64,000 bases of DNA from Psoroptes ovis (GCA_002943765.1 PQWQ01000022.1:682001-746000), one strand, 5' to 3'; numbered from the stretch's first letter, positions 36,819 through 47,598 are shown. Notes: a model not told the origin generated them from the letters alone. Numbers and translations are program-made.

Positions 36819-36965
36819 CCCTTAAAACTCGAGCGGTGAGCATAGCTCACCATAAGATATAATGCAGCAACTCGATAGGCGCCACTCAGTCACCATTTTA
36901 CATGAGTATGAAAAATTGTCGAGCTGCTGGCTTGCTTGCGCTGTATTTTCCTCGAGTTCTAAGGG
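36819..36965 (+). mobile_element. 147-bp piggyBac-like MITE, copy 3
   Basis: CCCTTAAAACTCGAG to CTCGAGTTCTAAGGG, with TTAA immediately on both sides (36815-36818, 36966-36969). Same length and orientation as copies 1 and 2. Confidence 0.82.
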
Positions 36966-37105
36966 TTAAAAGTTTACAAAAAAGTAATTAAAACCCGATG
37001 TGATAATCATCAAAAAATGAAAATAATCGATTTTATCATAATCGATTGTATCGATTATAATCGATATGCTCTGAAAATTTTTCCTAAGAAAAAGTTTTGA
37101 AAACG

Positions 37106-37335
37106 TTTGATAACCACTGCTTTGTGTCTTACCTATGACTACCACTACCTCAAAAGTCTAACATTTGATAACCACTGCCTTAAGTCTAACAGTTGACTAC
37201 TACTGCTTTGGTTGCCAACATTTGACAGCCACTGTCTCAAAAGTCTAACATTTGATAACCACTGCTTTGTGTCTTATAGTTGACTGCCACTGCCTCAAAA
37301 GTCTAACAGTTGACAACCCTTGCTTCAGAGGTTAT
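37106..37335. repeat. Minisatellite with about 31-35 bp unit
   Basis: About seven imperfect units built from TTGATAACCACTGC, a CTCAAAAGTCTAACA or TTGTGTCTTA stretch, and AGTTGACTACCACTGC. Confidence 0.8.
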
Positions 37336-37816
37336 AGATTGATTACACTTTGACTGTTGTAATTATGACCGGTTGACATCACATCACATCCACAACCAAA
37401 TGCGCCATAACATCTCAGCAAGCTTTAAGACCTTTTATTATCAACCGCTTGATTCTAATTTTTTCAAGACTTAACCCTTTGAAATTTTCAAATCCTTTCA
37501 ACTCAAAATCGGTTGAGAATCGGTTGTATTTTGTTCAATTATTTGTTTTTTGCGTCTTCGAGTTTCTTCGTCTTTAAAAGATGATAAACCCTAGAACATC
37601 ATCATCATTATCATTATCGTCATGGTACATTGAATTTTATTTGTTAGTGTTTGTTTGTGAATTATGATTATTGTGAATGGCCCCATTGTTGGTTGGTGGT
37701 AAATGCTGGGTAATTTATCATTCATTTTTCGACTGAAATAACTGTAATCTTATCTCGACATTGATAACATTTCAGCCGAACACAATGAAAAAGGTCCATT
37801 CACATATTGGATAAGG

Positions 37817-37902
37817 TTAAGGTTGTCCGAAAAGTTCATTCGGCTGAATCAATCGAGAGTTGCTTGATGAATACCGGCCAAAACTTTTCGGACAGCCTAA
37901 TA
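37817..37902 (-). mobile_element. Mariner-like MITE, asymmetric subfamily, inverted
   Basis: TTAAGGTTGTCCGAAAAGTT with CATTCGGCTGAATC on the left, and CAAAACTTTTCGGACAGCCT on the right. Confidence 0.85.
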
Positions 37903-38156
37903 TGTATATCATATATCATTGTTGTCACATTCGTTCATGCATTTATTGTTTAGGTTCAAAAAATGATAACACCATTTGTGGTTGAAATAATTCAATGATA
38001 AATTGTTAAAATTTAAAACGTCTTTAAGACGTTTGTTTGAAAGGTTTTTTGAAGAAATTTTTTGGAAAATTTCTGAAAAAATTTTTCCCCATTAACTTTA
38101 CATGTGTTTCCATGTATTTTCTATGAGTGTTTTGTGAATTTTTCCAGCAGAAAAAA

Positions 38157-39177
38157 ATGTCCGAATATTCATGTAATTTCACCGATACCGAGGCGATTGT
38201 CCAGAAATTCGAACGAAATGGCTTTGTTTTGATTGAAAATTTTCTCCCGCAATCAGCTGTTGATGAGCTATATGCATCAACCTTGCGTCTTATTGATAAT
38301 AATCAAGATATTCGTGAAGATAATTTGACAATATTTGAAGCAAATACTGATCAACAATCAGTGAATGATTATTTCCTTCAATCATCAAGTAAAATTCAAT
38401 ATTTTTTCGAAAAAAATTCCACCAATTCATCAGGTATTGACCTTCGAAAATCGTTGAATAAAATTGGTCATTGTTTACATTGGTTGAATGATTCATTCCG
38501 CTCGTTTACCTTTGAAAATGAAAGGGTTAAACATTTAGCCAAAACCATTGGATTACACCGACCATTAGTCGTACAAAGTATGATTATATTCAAAAATCCT
38601 GAGGTTAGTACCCCAGTACCTGAACATCAAGATGCAACATTTTTGTATTCGACACCCGAGCCGAAGGTTGTTGGTTTTTGGTTACCTCTTAAAAATGCTA
38701 CGGTATTTATGATTGATCCTTTGATTTTTGGATTAATTTGACTGCTTTATTTTACCCTCAAAGGTCGAAAATGGTTGCCTTGAATTTGTACCAGGGTCAC
38801 ATCGGACCCACCCTTTGACTAAACGTTGGATACGTCGAACGAATCCAGCTGATGGACGCATCGATATGGAATTCGTTGAACGTCATTATTGGTACGACCG
38901 AAGAACCAATGACGATGACCTAATCAAATCCACCGCTGAATATGTCCCAATCCCAGCTCCGAAAGGTTCATGCCTATTAATCGATGGTCTCGTCCTTCAC
39001 CGTAGTGATATTAATCGTACCGCTGAATCACGTCCAGTTTATACATTTCATGTATTCGATCAAGGTGATCCGAAGAAGAATCCGCGTCAATGGAACCCAT
39101 TGAATTGGCTACAACCAACCGAAGACTATTCATTTCCAAATCTTTACGATGGATCTTCACAAACCTTGACTCAGTAG
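38157..39177 (+). CDS. PHYHD1: PHYHD1-like phytanoyl-CoA dioxygenase family protein
   Basis: Fe(II)/2-oxoglutarate-dependent oxygenase of the phytanoyl-CoA hydroxylase family. Exon 1 is 38157-38702 and exon 2 is 38764-39177, with a 61-bp GT-AG intron in phase 0; 319 residues against about 290 in human PHYHD1. Seen: N-terminal FERNGFVLIENFL, then DYFLQSSSKIQYFFEK, SLNKIGHCLHWL and VVQSMIIFKNP, followed by the metal-binding HxD as HQDATFLY (His about 157, Asp 159). Across the intron come ENGCLEFVPGSH, the distal metal His in LVLHRSD (about 261) and the co-substrate Arg in AESRPVYTFH. The C-terminus keeps NWLQPTEDYSFPNLY, as in PHYHD1. All catalytic residues are present, so it should be active; the physiological substrate of PHYHD1 is not settled. 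The upstream TTTTTCCAGCAG before the ATG may be a splice acceptor of a 5' UTR exon. Confidence 0.93.
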
Positions 39178-39990
39178 CAATTCAACTCAAGGGTTACACC
39201 CTCATCGATTGCTCGTAACTTTGAATCAAATATGAATATCAACAAAACACTGTCCAATGAATTCCATTAAGTCCATGAAACATCTTTGACATATCAATAT
39301 ATATTGATTTCGGTGGCCCAAAAATGGCCACCCAAAAAAAGTTTCCAAATTGTCAACATTCGATTGATTGATTGATTTTGATGTTAAAAATTTCAATTCA
39401 AAAATTTTAATTGAAAAAATTAATTAGGTGAAAAAACAAACACTGACAACCAACAATCATCAGTCATAATTATCATTGATCAAATGACATAAATGGCCAC
39501 GATATTTATCGATGGCCCTATCGATATATCATCGATATGATCAATGTCCCTATTTCGACTCAATAATGATGATGGAATTTTTAATGAACTGATCTGATTT
39601 AATTTTGAAAATAATTTTTAAAAATAAAATCAATTTAAATGATAATTTTTAAGTGACATCGAAATCTAAATTCAAATTTCCGTTTTCCAAAAAACAAAAT
39701 GGTTTCACTGAAAAAAACCAGCGATTATTTGGGTGACCAGCACCGCTAGTACGACCACTGCGACCACCACCAGTAGCACTGCGACTACCAATGCGACCAC
39801 CACTAGTAGCACTGTGACCGCCACCAGTACCATAAGCAGCAGCCGCAACAACGAACCAAATCGTATTTAAGCAGCGTCGCTAACGACAGTCGGATGACCA
39901 CTTCCAAGCACCAAGAGCACCAACAATCATTCAAATCCACTGATTTTGACGACGACTATTTCGACTGATTCAAAAAAAAAAAAAAAAAAA
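39178..39990. other. Intergenic/promoter region of the 39991 gene
   Basis: AT-rich 3' flank of PHYHD1, then a GCGACCACCACTAGTAGCACT-like minisatellite (39735-39850) and an A19 run directly before the ATG at 39991. TATTTAA near 39865 could be a weak TATA. Confidence 0.5.
39735..39850. repeat. Minisatellite of GCGACCACCA/GTAGCACT units
   Basis: Imperfect units of about 27-30 bp containing GCGACCACCACTAGTAGCA, in the presumed promoter or 5' UTR. Confidence 0.7.
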
Positions 39991-40527
39991 ATGTCTTCAC
40001 CAAACACAATTATCGTTGTGGCTTCAACATTATCACTGATATTAATGGTCGTTGTTTATGGACAACCACAATTTTATGGACAAATATCATTGAAACAAGA
40101 AATTGATGCTGCCGATGATTCCCGTACGATTATGTTTTCACAAGTACCAATGAGTAATTTGGTACAACAATGTTTCAATAGTATCCCTCACAAATATCGT
40201 GAACGTTGTTTATATGAATCATTTGAACGATACGCTAATAGCCTTTATCCACAGAAAATCCGATGCTGTACTAAATGGTCACAAATCGAATGCTTGAGCA
40301 AGTACACATATAACACTATCTATTGTAATATGCATCAACAAGCGGCAATCAAACGTTATTTCGCTCAGATCTATTCGACACGTGCCGATGGTTCCCCAGA
40401 ATGCATGGATTATCGGCCCATTGAAGAAGAACAACGGTCATGGACATCCGATGTTGGCCGTGTGGCTAAATGTTCACCAAATTTTGAATACATGGCCAGT
40501 GTCAGTGGTGGTGATCGCCGTGATTAA
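39991..40527 (+). CDS. Orphan secreted protein with eight cysteines
   Basis: Start chosen at 39991, the ATG right after an A19 run; an in-frame ATG upstream at 39946 would place Lys-rich sequence before the signal peptide. 178 residues. Seen: signal peptide (IIVVASTLSLILMVVVYG, then QPQFYG), followed by a mature chain with eight Cys: QQC, RERC, IRCC, IEC, YC, PEC and AKC. The even number and spacing suggest four disulfides. The core F-x2-RY...RCCTKWSQIEC matches a CC-x2-W pattern common in small arthropod secreted and membrane proteins of unknown role, and a similar arrangement occurs in the 2243-3121 product. There is no transmembrane segment after the signal. Single exon as read. Function unknown. 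Confidence 0.72.
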   Translation: MSSPNTIIVVASTLSLILMVVVYGQPQFYGQISLKQEIDAADDSRTIMFSQVPMSNLVQQCFNSIPHKYRERCLYESFERYANSLYPQKIRCCTKWSQIECLSKYTYNTIYCNMHQQAAIKRYFAQIYSTRADGSPECMDYRPIEEEQRSWTSDVGRVAKCSPNFEYMASVSGGDRRD

Positions 40528-41168
40528 TCATTGATTGTCTTTGTCATTGCTGTTAAAATAGTTCCGAAATTGTTACTGTTACTGTTGTTAAAATAGTTGA
40601 ATTTTTCATAATAAAAAAAAGGCGCGAAAATTTGAAAAATTTTGAAAATTTCAAAAATAAAAACTCAAACTTTAGCCTTTTGGCGCCACTTGCTTGTTGT
40701 CAATGCTACCACTACCTTTTGACCATTTCAACCAATGACAAGCATCAAACCTTTGAATTTTCATTTGAATTTTTTCACCTCTTCGATTTTTTTTTTTTTT
40801 GACCAATTAATCAACCGATTAATCATTTGCTAATCGATCAGTGATTGGCTGATTGATCAGCCAATCACAAACATCAATCACTGATGACCGTTGAATTTTC
40901 ATCTTAAGAAAATTTTCTTAGGAAAAATTTTCAAAATTCGTATATAAATAAAGGCATTTTACTTTCAAACTGTCATTTGTGTTTTGTTATTTGTCGGTGT
41001 TTGTGTGTGATTTACCAGAAAGTTTCCGTAAATTTTCTCAAATTTTTCAATCAACTTTCCCGTAAACTTTCTCCAACGGTCACTTTTTGATCAGTGTTTT
41101 CATTTGTTTATTTGGCCGACGATCATCTTTGGTTCATCTTTAGTTTCGTGTCTTCATCAGTGGTCACC
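40528..41168. other. Intergenic region with promoter of the 41169 gene
   Basis: Short AT-rich spacer with a GGCGCGAAAA patch and a clear TATATAAATA at 40941. No gene. Confidence 0.6.
40941..40950 (+). promoter_or_regulatory. TATA box of the 41169 gene
   Basis: TATATAAATA about 230 bp upstream of the ATG. A start site near 40975 would give a 5' UTR of about 190 bp. Confidence 0.5.
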
Positions 41169-42206
41169 ATGCGTCATTCATCCACCACCAGTGTTCATCA
41201 CCTTGTTCTCATCGCGTCCGTTGCGCTGGTTATTTTGTTATCATCAGTCGATGCTAGTCGCCACCGGCGCCAAGCCAGTAACTCGACCATCGAAACCCGT
41301 CAATCAACTGCCCTTCAGCCTTCTTCGTCGACGGCCAATGCCTTGGCCACGCTACGCAAGCTGATTATGCCTACCCTTAGGTCCATTGTACAGGCACCGA
41401 TAAGGGTCATTCAAGAACTCATAGCTGAAATGCGTCAATTTATGATGAACCATAATTTCAGTGACATGTTCAATTCTCGATTTTTCCATCAGCTGTTCAC
41501 CGAACATCTCCCAGCACGTGTCCGTCATTATTGGTCAACATTTCTTGAAATGGAAAATGAATGTATTCAACGAACACTGTGTGATGTAGCCGATTTCACC
41601 ACTCACCATGTACCACATTGGTTCAAGCAAATTTTACTCGTGTATTTCACCACCTTTAATCAAAATGTTTACTTTGAAGCCATAAACAATGGTCTTATTG
41701 TGCATAATTGTCAAGCCAAGTTCTCTGAATGTGACCCTAACTCATTTTTATCACGTATTTCGACAAACATGTCCAATTCAATCCACACCACCGTTGAACC
41801 AATCAATAAGGCCTTGAACGAATTGATCAATGTAACAATGTCAACATTGGATGTTGCCATGTCATCGACTGAAGCGCCCCCACCGGTGGCGCCATCATCG
41901 AATCAAATCGAATCCAATATGATCGTCGATGACACTATCAATGATTTCGAAGAAGATGAAGAATTCGAACGTCGATTATCCCAACCATCGAATGACCACC
42001 GAAGCCCACCACCGATCGCCTACGTTGTACATCAGCCAGCAATGTCAGCACCACCGATGGCGCCACCTATGAATTATCACCAACAGCAACCACCAGCATC
42101 ACATCAACCACCGCAAGTACCAAGACCACCGGCAGCCGGTTGGGCTTTGGATAATCGACAACCACCCCCGCAACCACAGCCTCAATATTATCATTTAAAT
42201 AATTAA
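41169..42206 (+). CDS. Orphan secreted protein with Pro/Gln-rich tail
   Basis: Start chosen at the Met of MRHSSTTSVHHLVLIASVAL (41169), which gives a good signal peptide ending near SVDASRHRR; an in-frame ATG 75 bp upstream is less likely. 345 residues. Seen: a possible basic processing site (RHRR), a Ser/Thr-rich spacer, then a helical middle domain (about 60-230) with ENECIQRTLCDVADF and a later NCQAKFSECD, four Cys in all. An acidic patch (FEEDEEFERR) follows, and then about 75 residues very rich in Pro, Gln, His and Met-Ala-Pro repeats. The E-C-x5-C motif recurs in arthropod secreted proteins of unknown function, but I cannot name the family. Same strand as the 39991 gene, 640 bp downstream. 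Could be a matrix or cuticle-associated factor; inference. Confidence 0.72.
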   Translation: MRHSSTTSVHHLVLIASVALVILLSSVDASRHRRQASNSTIETRQSTALQPSSSTANALATLRKLIMPTLRSIVQAPIRVIQELIAEMRQFMMNHNFSDMFNSRFFHQLFTEHLPARVRHYWSTFLEMENECIQRTLCDVADFTTHHVPHWFKQILLVYFTTFNQNVYFEAINNGLIVHNCQAKFSECDPNSFLSRISTNMSNSIHTTVEPINKALNELINVTMSTLDVAMSSTEAPPPVAPSSNQIESNMIVDDTINDFEEDEEFERRLSQPSNDHRSPPPIAYVVHQPAMSAPPMAPPMNYHQQQPPASHQPPQVPRPPAAGWALDNRQPPPQPQPQYYHLNN

Positions 42207-42490
42207 GAAAAATTAATTTATTACTGTAATCTACTATTGACATAACCCTTTGAACCCTTAACTAAATGACCTTTAATTTTATACCAAAAATGACCCTAGT
42301 CAGTTTTATGAAATGATTATTTTAAGATTTTTTAAATTATAATTTATTTGTTTAATAAAAATTAAAAATATTTTAAAAAATTTAAGCCCTCTGGTGACCG
42401 TTATTGAACTAACAGGCCTTAACCTTATCAAATCATCGACCTCTAACGGTGATTCGTGTGTTGACAGAGGGCGCCAGGCGCTTCGGAGTG

Positions 42491-42657
42491 TCATGCCATA
42501 CAAATGTTCCAATCAAATCTCACCAGAGTGCCAAGATAAGCAGCTGTTTACGATGCGAATTCAGCCTTCTTCATGCCTTCAGGCTGAATTCGCATCGTAA
42601 ACAGCTGCTTATCTTGGCACTCTGGTGAGATTTGATTGGAACATTTGTATGGCATGA
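42491..42657. repeat. Perfect inverted repeat, 77-bp arms, 13-bp loop
   Basis: Left arm 42491-42567 and right arm 42581-42657 are exact reverse complements by eye. The loop 42568-42580 contains TCTTCATGCC, which is itself the reverse complement of 42651-42660. Not related to the MITEs or satellites here. Confidence 0.93.
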
Positions 42658-43111
42658 AGAAACTTCCCGAAAAACTTTCCGTGATCAAAATTACTTGAAA
42701 TTCCCGGGAAATTTCCCTTCCCTCCCAAAGAATTCCATTATCTGAATGTCAAACATTTCAAATTTTGAGAAAAATTCTTTTGACAAAAAAAAATTCTGAG
42801 AAACAAAATTTTCTCGGGAAAATATGACAGTTATTATTGACAGCATTCGGCATAAGAAGGAGCCATCCAGCCATACAGTTACGTGAAGGAAACCCCCAAA
42901 AAAAAAACTACTTTGTTATTCATTAATCGTGGCATTTTTGGAAAGAACCAAATTCTGACATTTCTTTCCATAAATGACATTCGAAAATGTCGGTAATTAT
43001 TTTCATTATCATTCATTCAGCTGATTAACGAATTCAATGCACGTCCACTGTGTGTGTGTCGGTAAGTATTTCGGTGACTTTGTTTAGTCGGTATGTTTGT
43101 TAGTGTGTGTG

Positions 43112-43193
43112 TATTAGGTTGTCCGAAAAGTTTATTAGGATTTATCATTTGAGTTGTTCATAAAAGTCACCAAGAACTTTTCGTACAACTTAA
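43112..43193. mobile_element. Mariner-like MITE
   Basis: TATTAGGTTGTCCGAAAAGTT-type left end and AAGAACTTTTCGTACAACTT right end, with GAGTTGTTCAT inside. Confidence 0.8.
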
Positions 43194-43351
43194 TGGATAT
43201 GATCCCTAGTGTATTATCCGGTGATTGCAATGGCCAATGTGTACAGTGCGTGCTACGGCAAATCAATTTCTTTTTTACCGAGAGATGAAAACAATGAACA
43301 CAATGATTGTGAATTTTCCAAGAGTGAAAAATTAAATTTTTTTCCAAAATT

Positions 43352-45472
43352 TAGGCAAGGCTATAGTCTTCCATTTTTCTAAAAATTTTGCCAGACTATA
43401 GCCTTACCGTTTTTTCAAAATTTTGCCAGTCTATAGCCTAGCCATTTTTTCAAAATTTCGATAAGGCTATAGCCTTACCATTTTTTCAAAATTTTGCCAG
43501 TCTATAGCCTTACCATTTTTTCAAAATTTTGCCAGTCTATAGCCTTACCATTTTTTCAAAATTTTGCCAGTCTGTAGCCTTACCATTTTCTAAAATTTAG
43601 CCAGTCTATAGCCTTACCATTTTTTCAAAATTTTGCCAGTCTGTAGCCTTACCATTTTTTCAAAATTTCGATAAGGCTATAGCCTTACCATTTTTCTAAA
43701 AATTTTGGCAGTCTATAGCCTTACCGTTTTTTCAAAATTTTGGCAAGGCTGTAGTCTTCCATTTTTCAAAATTTTGCCAGTAAGCCAATCTGTAGCCTAG
43801 CCATTTTTTCAAAATTTCGATAAGGCTATAGCCTTACCATTTTTTCAAAATTTTGCCAGTCAATAGCCTTACCATTTTTCTAAAATTTTGCCAGTCTGTA
43901 GCCTTACCATTTTTTCAAAATTTTGCCAGCCAATAGCCTTACCATTTTTTCAAAATTTTGCCAGTCTATAGCCTTACCATTTTTTCAAAATTTAGCCAGT
44001 CTATAGCCTTACCATTTTCTAAAATTTAGCCAGTCTATAGCCTTACCATTTTTTCAAAATTTTGCCAGTCTGTAGCCTAGCCATTTTTTCAAAATTTCGA
44101 TAAGGCTATAGCCTTACCATTTTTTCAAAATTTTGCCAGTCTATAGCCTTACCATTTTTTCAAAATTTTGCCAGTCTATAGCCTTACCATTTTTTCAAAA
44201 TTTAGCCAGTCTATAGCCTTACCATTTTTTCAAAATTTTGCCAGTCTATAGCCTTACCATTTTTTCAAAATTTTGCCAGTAAGCCAATCTGTAGCCTAGC
44301 CATTTTTTCAAAATTTTGGCAAGGCTGTAGCCTTACCATTTTTTCAAAATTTAGCCAGTCTATAGCCTTACCATTTTTTCAAAATTTTGCCAGTCTATAG
44401 CCTTACCATTTTTTTCAAAATTTTGCCAGTCTGTAGCCTTACCATTTTTTCAAAATTTCGATAAGGCTATAGCCTTACCATTTTTCTAAAAATTTTGGCA
44501 GTCTATAGCCTTACCATTTTTCTAAAAATTTAGCCAGTCTGTAGCCTAGCCATTTTTTCAAAATTTCGATAAGGCTATAGCCTTACCATTTTTTCAAAAT
44601 TTTGCCAGTCTATAGCCTTACCATTTTTTCAAAATTTAGCCAGTCTATAGCCTTACCATTTTTTCAAAATTTTGCCAGTCTGTAGCCTTACCATTTTCTA
44701 AAATTTAGCCAGTCTATAGCCTTACCATTTTTTTCAAAATTTTGCCAGTCTGTAGCCTTACCATTTTTTCAAAATTTCGATAAGGCTATAGCCTTACCAT
44801 TTTTCTAAAAATTTTGGCAGTCTATAGCCTTACCGTTTTTTCAAAATTTTGGCAAGGCTGTAGTCTTCCATTTTTCTAAAATTTTGCCAGTCTATAGCCT
44901 TACCATTTTTTCAAAATTTTGCCAGTAAGCCAATCTGTAGCCTAGCCATTTTTTCAAAATTTTGGCAAGGCTGTAGCCTTACCATTTTTTCAAAATTTAG
45001 CCAGTCTATAGCCTTACCATTTTTTCAAAATTTTGCCAGTCTGTAGCCTTACCATTTTTTCAAAATTTTGGCAAGGCTGTAGTCTTCCATTTTTCTAAAA
45101 TTTTGCCAGTCTATAGCCTTACCATTTTTCTAAAATTTTGCCAGTCTGTAGCCTAGCCATTTTTCTAAAAATTTTGCCAGTCTATAGCCTTACCATTTTT
45201 GAAAATTTTGCCAGTCTATAGCCTTACCATTTTTGAAAATTTTGCCAGTCTATAGCCTTACCATTTTTGAAAATTTTGCCAGTCTATAGCCTTACCATTT
45301 TTCTAAAATTTTGCCAGTCTGTAGCCTAGCCATTTTTCTAAAAATTTTGCCAGTCTATAGCCTTACCATTTTTGAAAATTTTGCCAGTCTATAGCCTTAC
45401 CATTTTTGAAAATTTTGCCAGTCTATAGCCTTACCATTTTTCTAAAATTTCGCCAGTGTATAGCCTTCCATT
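43352..45472 (-). repeat. 2.1 kb satellite array, 35 bp monomer, opposite strand
   Basis: About 60 units of GCCAGTCTATAGCCTTACCA plus a T/A-rich half (TTTTTTCAAAATTTT). The reverse complement starts GGCTATAGACTGGCAA, identical to the core of the 15718-22497 monomer, so the two arrays are one family in opposite orientation. Scattered units carry CGATAAGGCTATAGCCTTAC, a local palindrome. Confidence 0.95.
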
Positions 45473-46854
45473 TCAGTGGTTTGATAATATGCTAAGTCTC
45501 ATTGAATGAATGTTTACTTTAGTTTGTGCGAGTTGCACCATTCACATAAGTTGTTTGTGTACAAAAGTGATAATAATCAATCATTCAAATTATCTCTTGA
45601 TTCCACGTTTTCTTAAATATCGACGCACGTATCCATTCGCAGCATATATCGAAGTGTTAAACTTTCCAGGAATATTTTTTCTTGTCGAAAATTATCATAA
45701 ATCTTGACGTATTCTGAGAAAGTTTTCGGGGATTGAAAAAATGAAATTGAAAGTATTTAAAGGGTTCACAAAAATGGAAAACAAAAAAATCATTAAAAAT
45801 GTAAACAACTTTGATGAATGATTGAGCACTAAACAACAACAAACAAAAAGTACAGGATTTCAAGTTCTAATTCAGAGTTTTAAAATTTAATTTCGTATTT
45901 TTAAAGTTGAATTTCGTAATTATTCAATTCAAAATTGCTTTCAAACTTACGAAATTCAAGTTGAAAATTATGAAAATTAACTTGAAAATTATGAAAATCA
46001 ATTTTAAAACTACGAATTAAAACTTGAAATCCTTAATATGATGATCATCACAACGATTCATAAATGTCGTGACAGAATGATTTACACATCATATGTTGAA
46101 TGATTAATTATTAATTGATCAAAATCAAATGTTACTATGTATGAAGTGTAAGACTTACACATTTTTTGAATGAGTCGTTAGGGACTATACTCACATTCAT
46201 AAGCATTTAAATCATTTGAATTATTGCAGTGAAGATGACATTTTCAAACCGTGGGGTTTTTTATGTGGAGAATCATTTTTCATTTTTGTCTCTTTTGATT
46301 TCTGGAAAGTTTCTTGAATAAAAATTCCGTAAACTTTCTGTAAATTTTCAAAAAAAATTTTCTGAGAAACTTTCCAGGGAATTCACCAAGATAGGTTTGT
46401 GACATTTTCGGAAAGTTTCTCATTTCGGCGCTAAATTTTTTTTTTGTTAAACTTCTCAGAAATCTCACAAGCCTACTTTAGAGTAAATTTCCTTGGAAAG
46501 TTTCTCGTTTTGGCGCGTAATGTTTTCTGAAAACTTTTCTCAGAAATTTTCGGAAAACCTTCCTGGAAATATTCCGTAAACATTTCTCTCAAACGAGAAA
46601 TTTCCAGAAAAGTTTCCAGAAAATCGATTAAACATTTTTGGCCCAAAAAATAATGATAAGTAAATATTCACAATAACCAAAACGTCGACCATTTGATTGT
46701 AAATACGAAATTTAAGATAAGATAACGCCGTCTATGAATAGTACGTCAGTCATTAATGATTATTTTTTCATTTTGTTCATTAGACAAACACAACAACACA
46801 CACAGAACTGATGGCCATGAAAATGAGCGATAATCAGTCGAATGACTAAGCCCG

Positions 46855-46946
46855 AGAGTGTCCGTAAAGTTTTTTCATTAAATTTCAAAGCCCATTCTCC
46901 ATATTTCCATCAATTCAAAGGCGACAGCACTTTACGGACAACCTAG
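46855..46946. mobile_element. Diverged mariner-like MITE with GTAAAGT end
   Basis: GAGTGTCCGTAAAGTTTTTT on the left and GCACTTTACGGACAACCTAG on the right. The GTAAAGT variant recurs at 62620 and is related to the end at 63395. Confidence 0.7.
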
Positions 46947-47104
46947 TGTTCACAATTATCTACGATCGACATTGGCCATTAATCCATTTGGGCTAATAAC
47001 AATAATGAAGCGACGAGATAAATCTGCACCAGGCAACCAGAGCCACCACCACCAGCACCAGGTCAAGAACAGTCCATCCACCGCTGCCAGGGCCTTTTTA
47101 ATTG

Positions 47105-47122
47105 TCAAGGCTATAGCCTTAC
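47105..47122. repeat. Solo satellite core
   Basis: TCAAGGCTATAGCCTTACG, followed by a T run, matches the palindromic unit type of the 43352 array. Confidence 0.65.
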
Positions 47123-47518
47123 GTTTTTTTTTTCAATTTTTTTTTGGAAAATTTATTTTTAACACACACATGGATCATCTATTCATATATACCAGTACAT
47201 ATTAATGACATGATAATACGGACTACCACCAGCAACACCAGCAACCAAACAACGAAATTGTCAACTAATAAATCACAAATATTTGTTGTTCACCATGAAC
47301 ACCGAAGATATTATCTTTAGATAATCATATGTAAATTGTACGAATGTGTGTAAGTAAATAAATAATTAATTAAATTCATTATTATTATTTTTGGGTCATT
47401 CATAAATGTCGTTATGTTCGTTGTCAGTGTAAGTGACTGAAAGTAATGATAATAAGAGGTTCCAAATATTTCGATTCGTAAATGAAGAACTGAAACGAAT
47501 TTATGGAAAAATAAATTA

Positions 47519-47598
47519 TTAGATTGTCCGAAAAGTTTTTGCCGATTTTTCAAGGATTTTCTACGATATAATCGGCAAAAACTTTCCGGACAACCTTA
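47519..47598. mobile_element. Mariner-like MITE, symmetric subfamily
   Basis: AGATTGTCCGAAAAGTTTTT and CAAAAACTTTCCGGACAACC around CTACGATATAATCGGC. Confidence 0.85.

Larger units (their letters stand above)
31660..38156. other. Intergenic region between ClC and PHYHD1 genes
   Basis: About 6.5 kb without a supported gene. Contains MITEs (32819, 33841, 34143, 34473, 34793, 36298, 37817), the third 147-bp element (36819), two minisatellites (36064, 37106) and several short GC-rich patches with GGCGCC. The region 33379-33780 is open on both strands for about 100 codons and is richer in GC, but I see no family signal there. Confidence 0.5.
42207..43351. other. Intergenic region with a perfect palindrome
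   Basis: Contains the 77-bp-arm inverted repeat (42491-42657), GGGAAATTTCCC-like tracts, a GT tract near 43050-43110 and a MITE (43112-43193). No gene. Confidence 0.6.
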
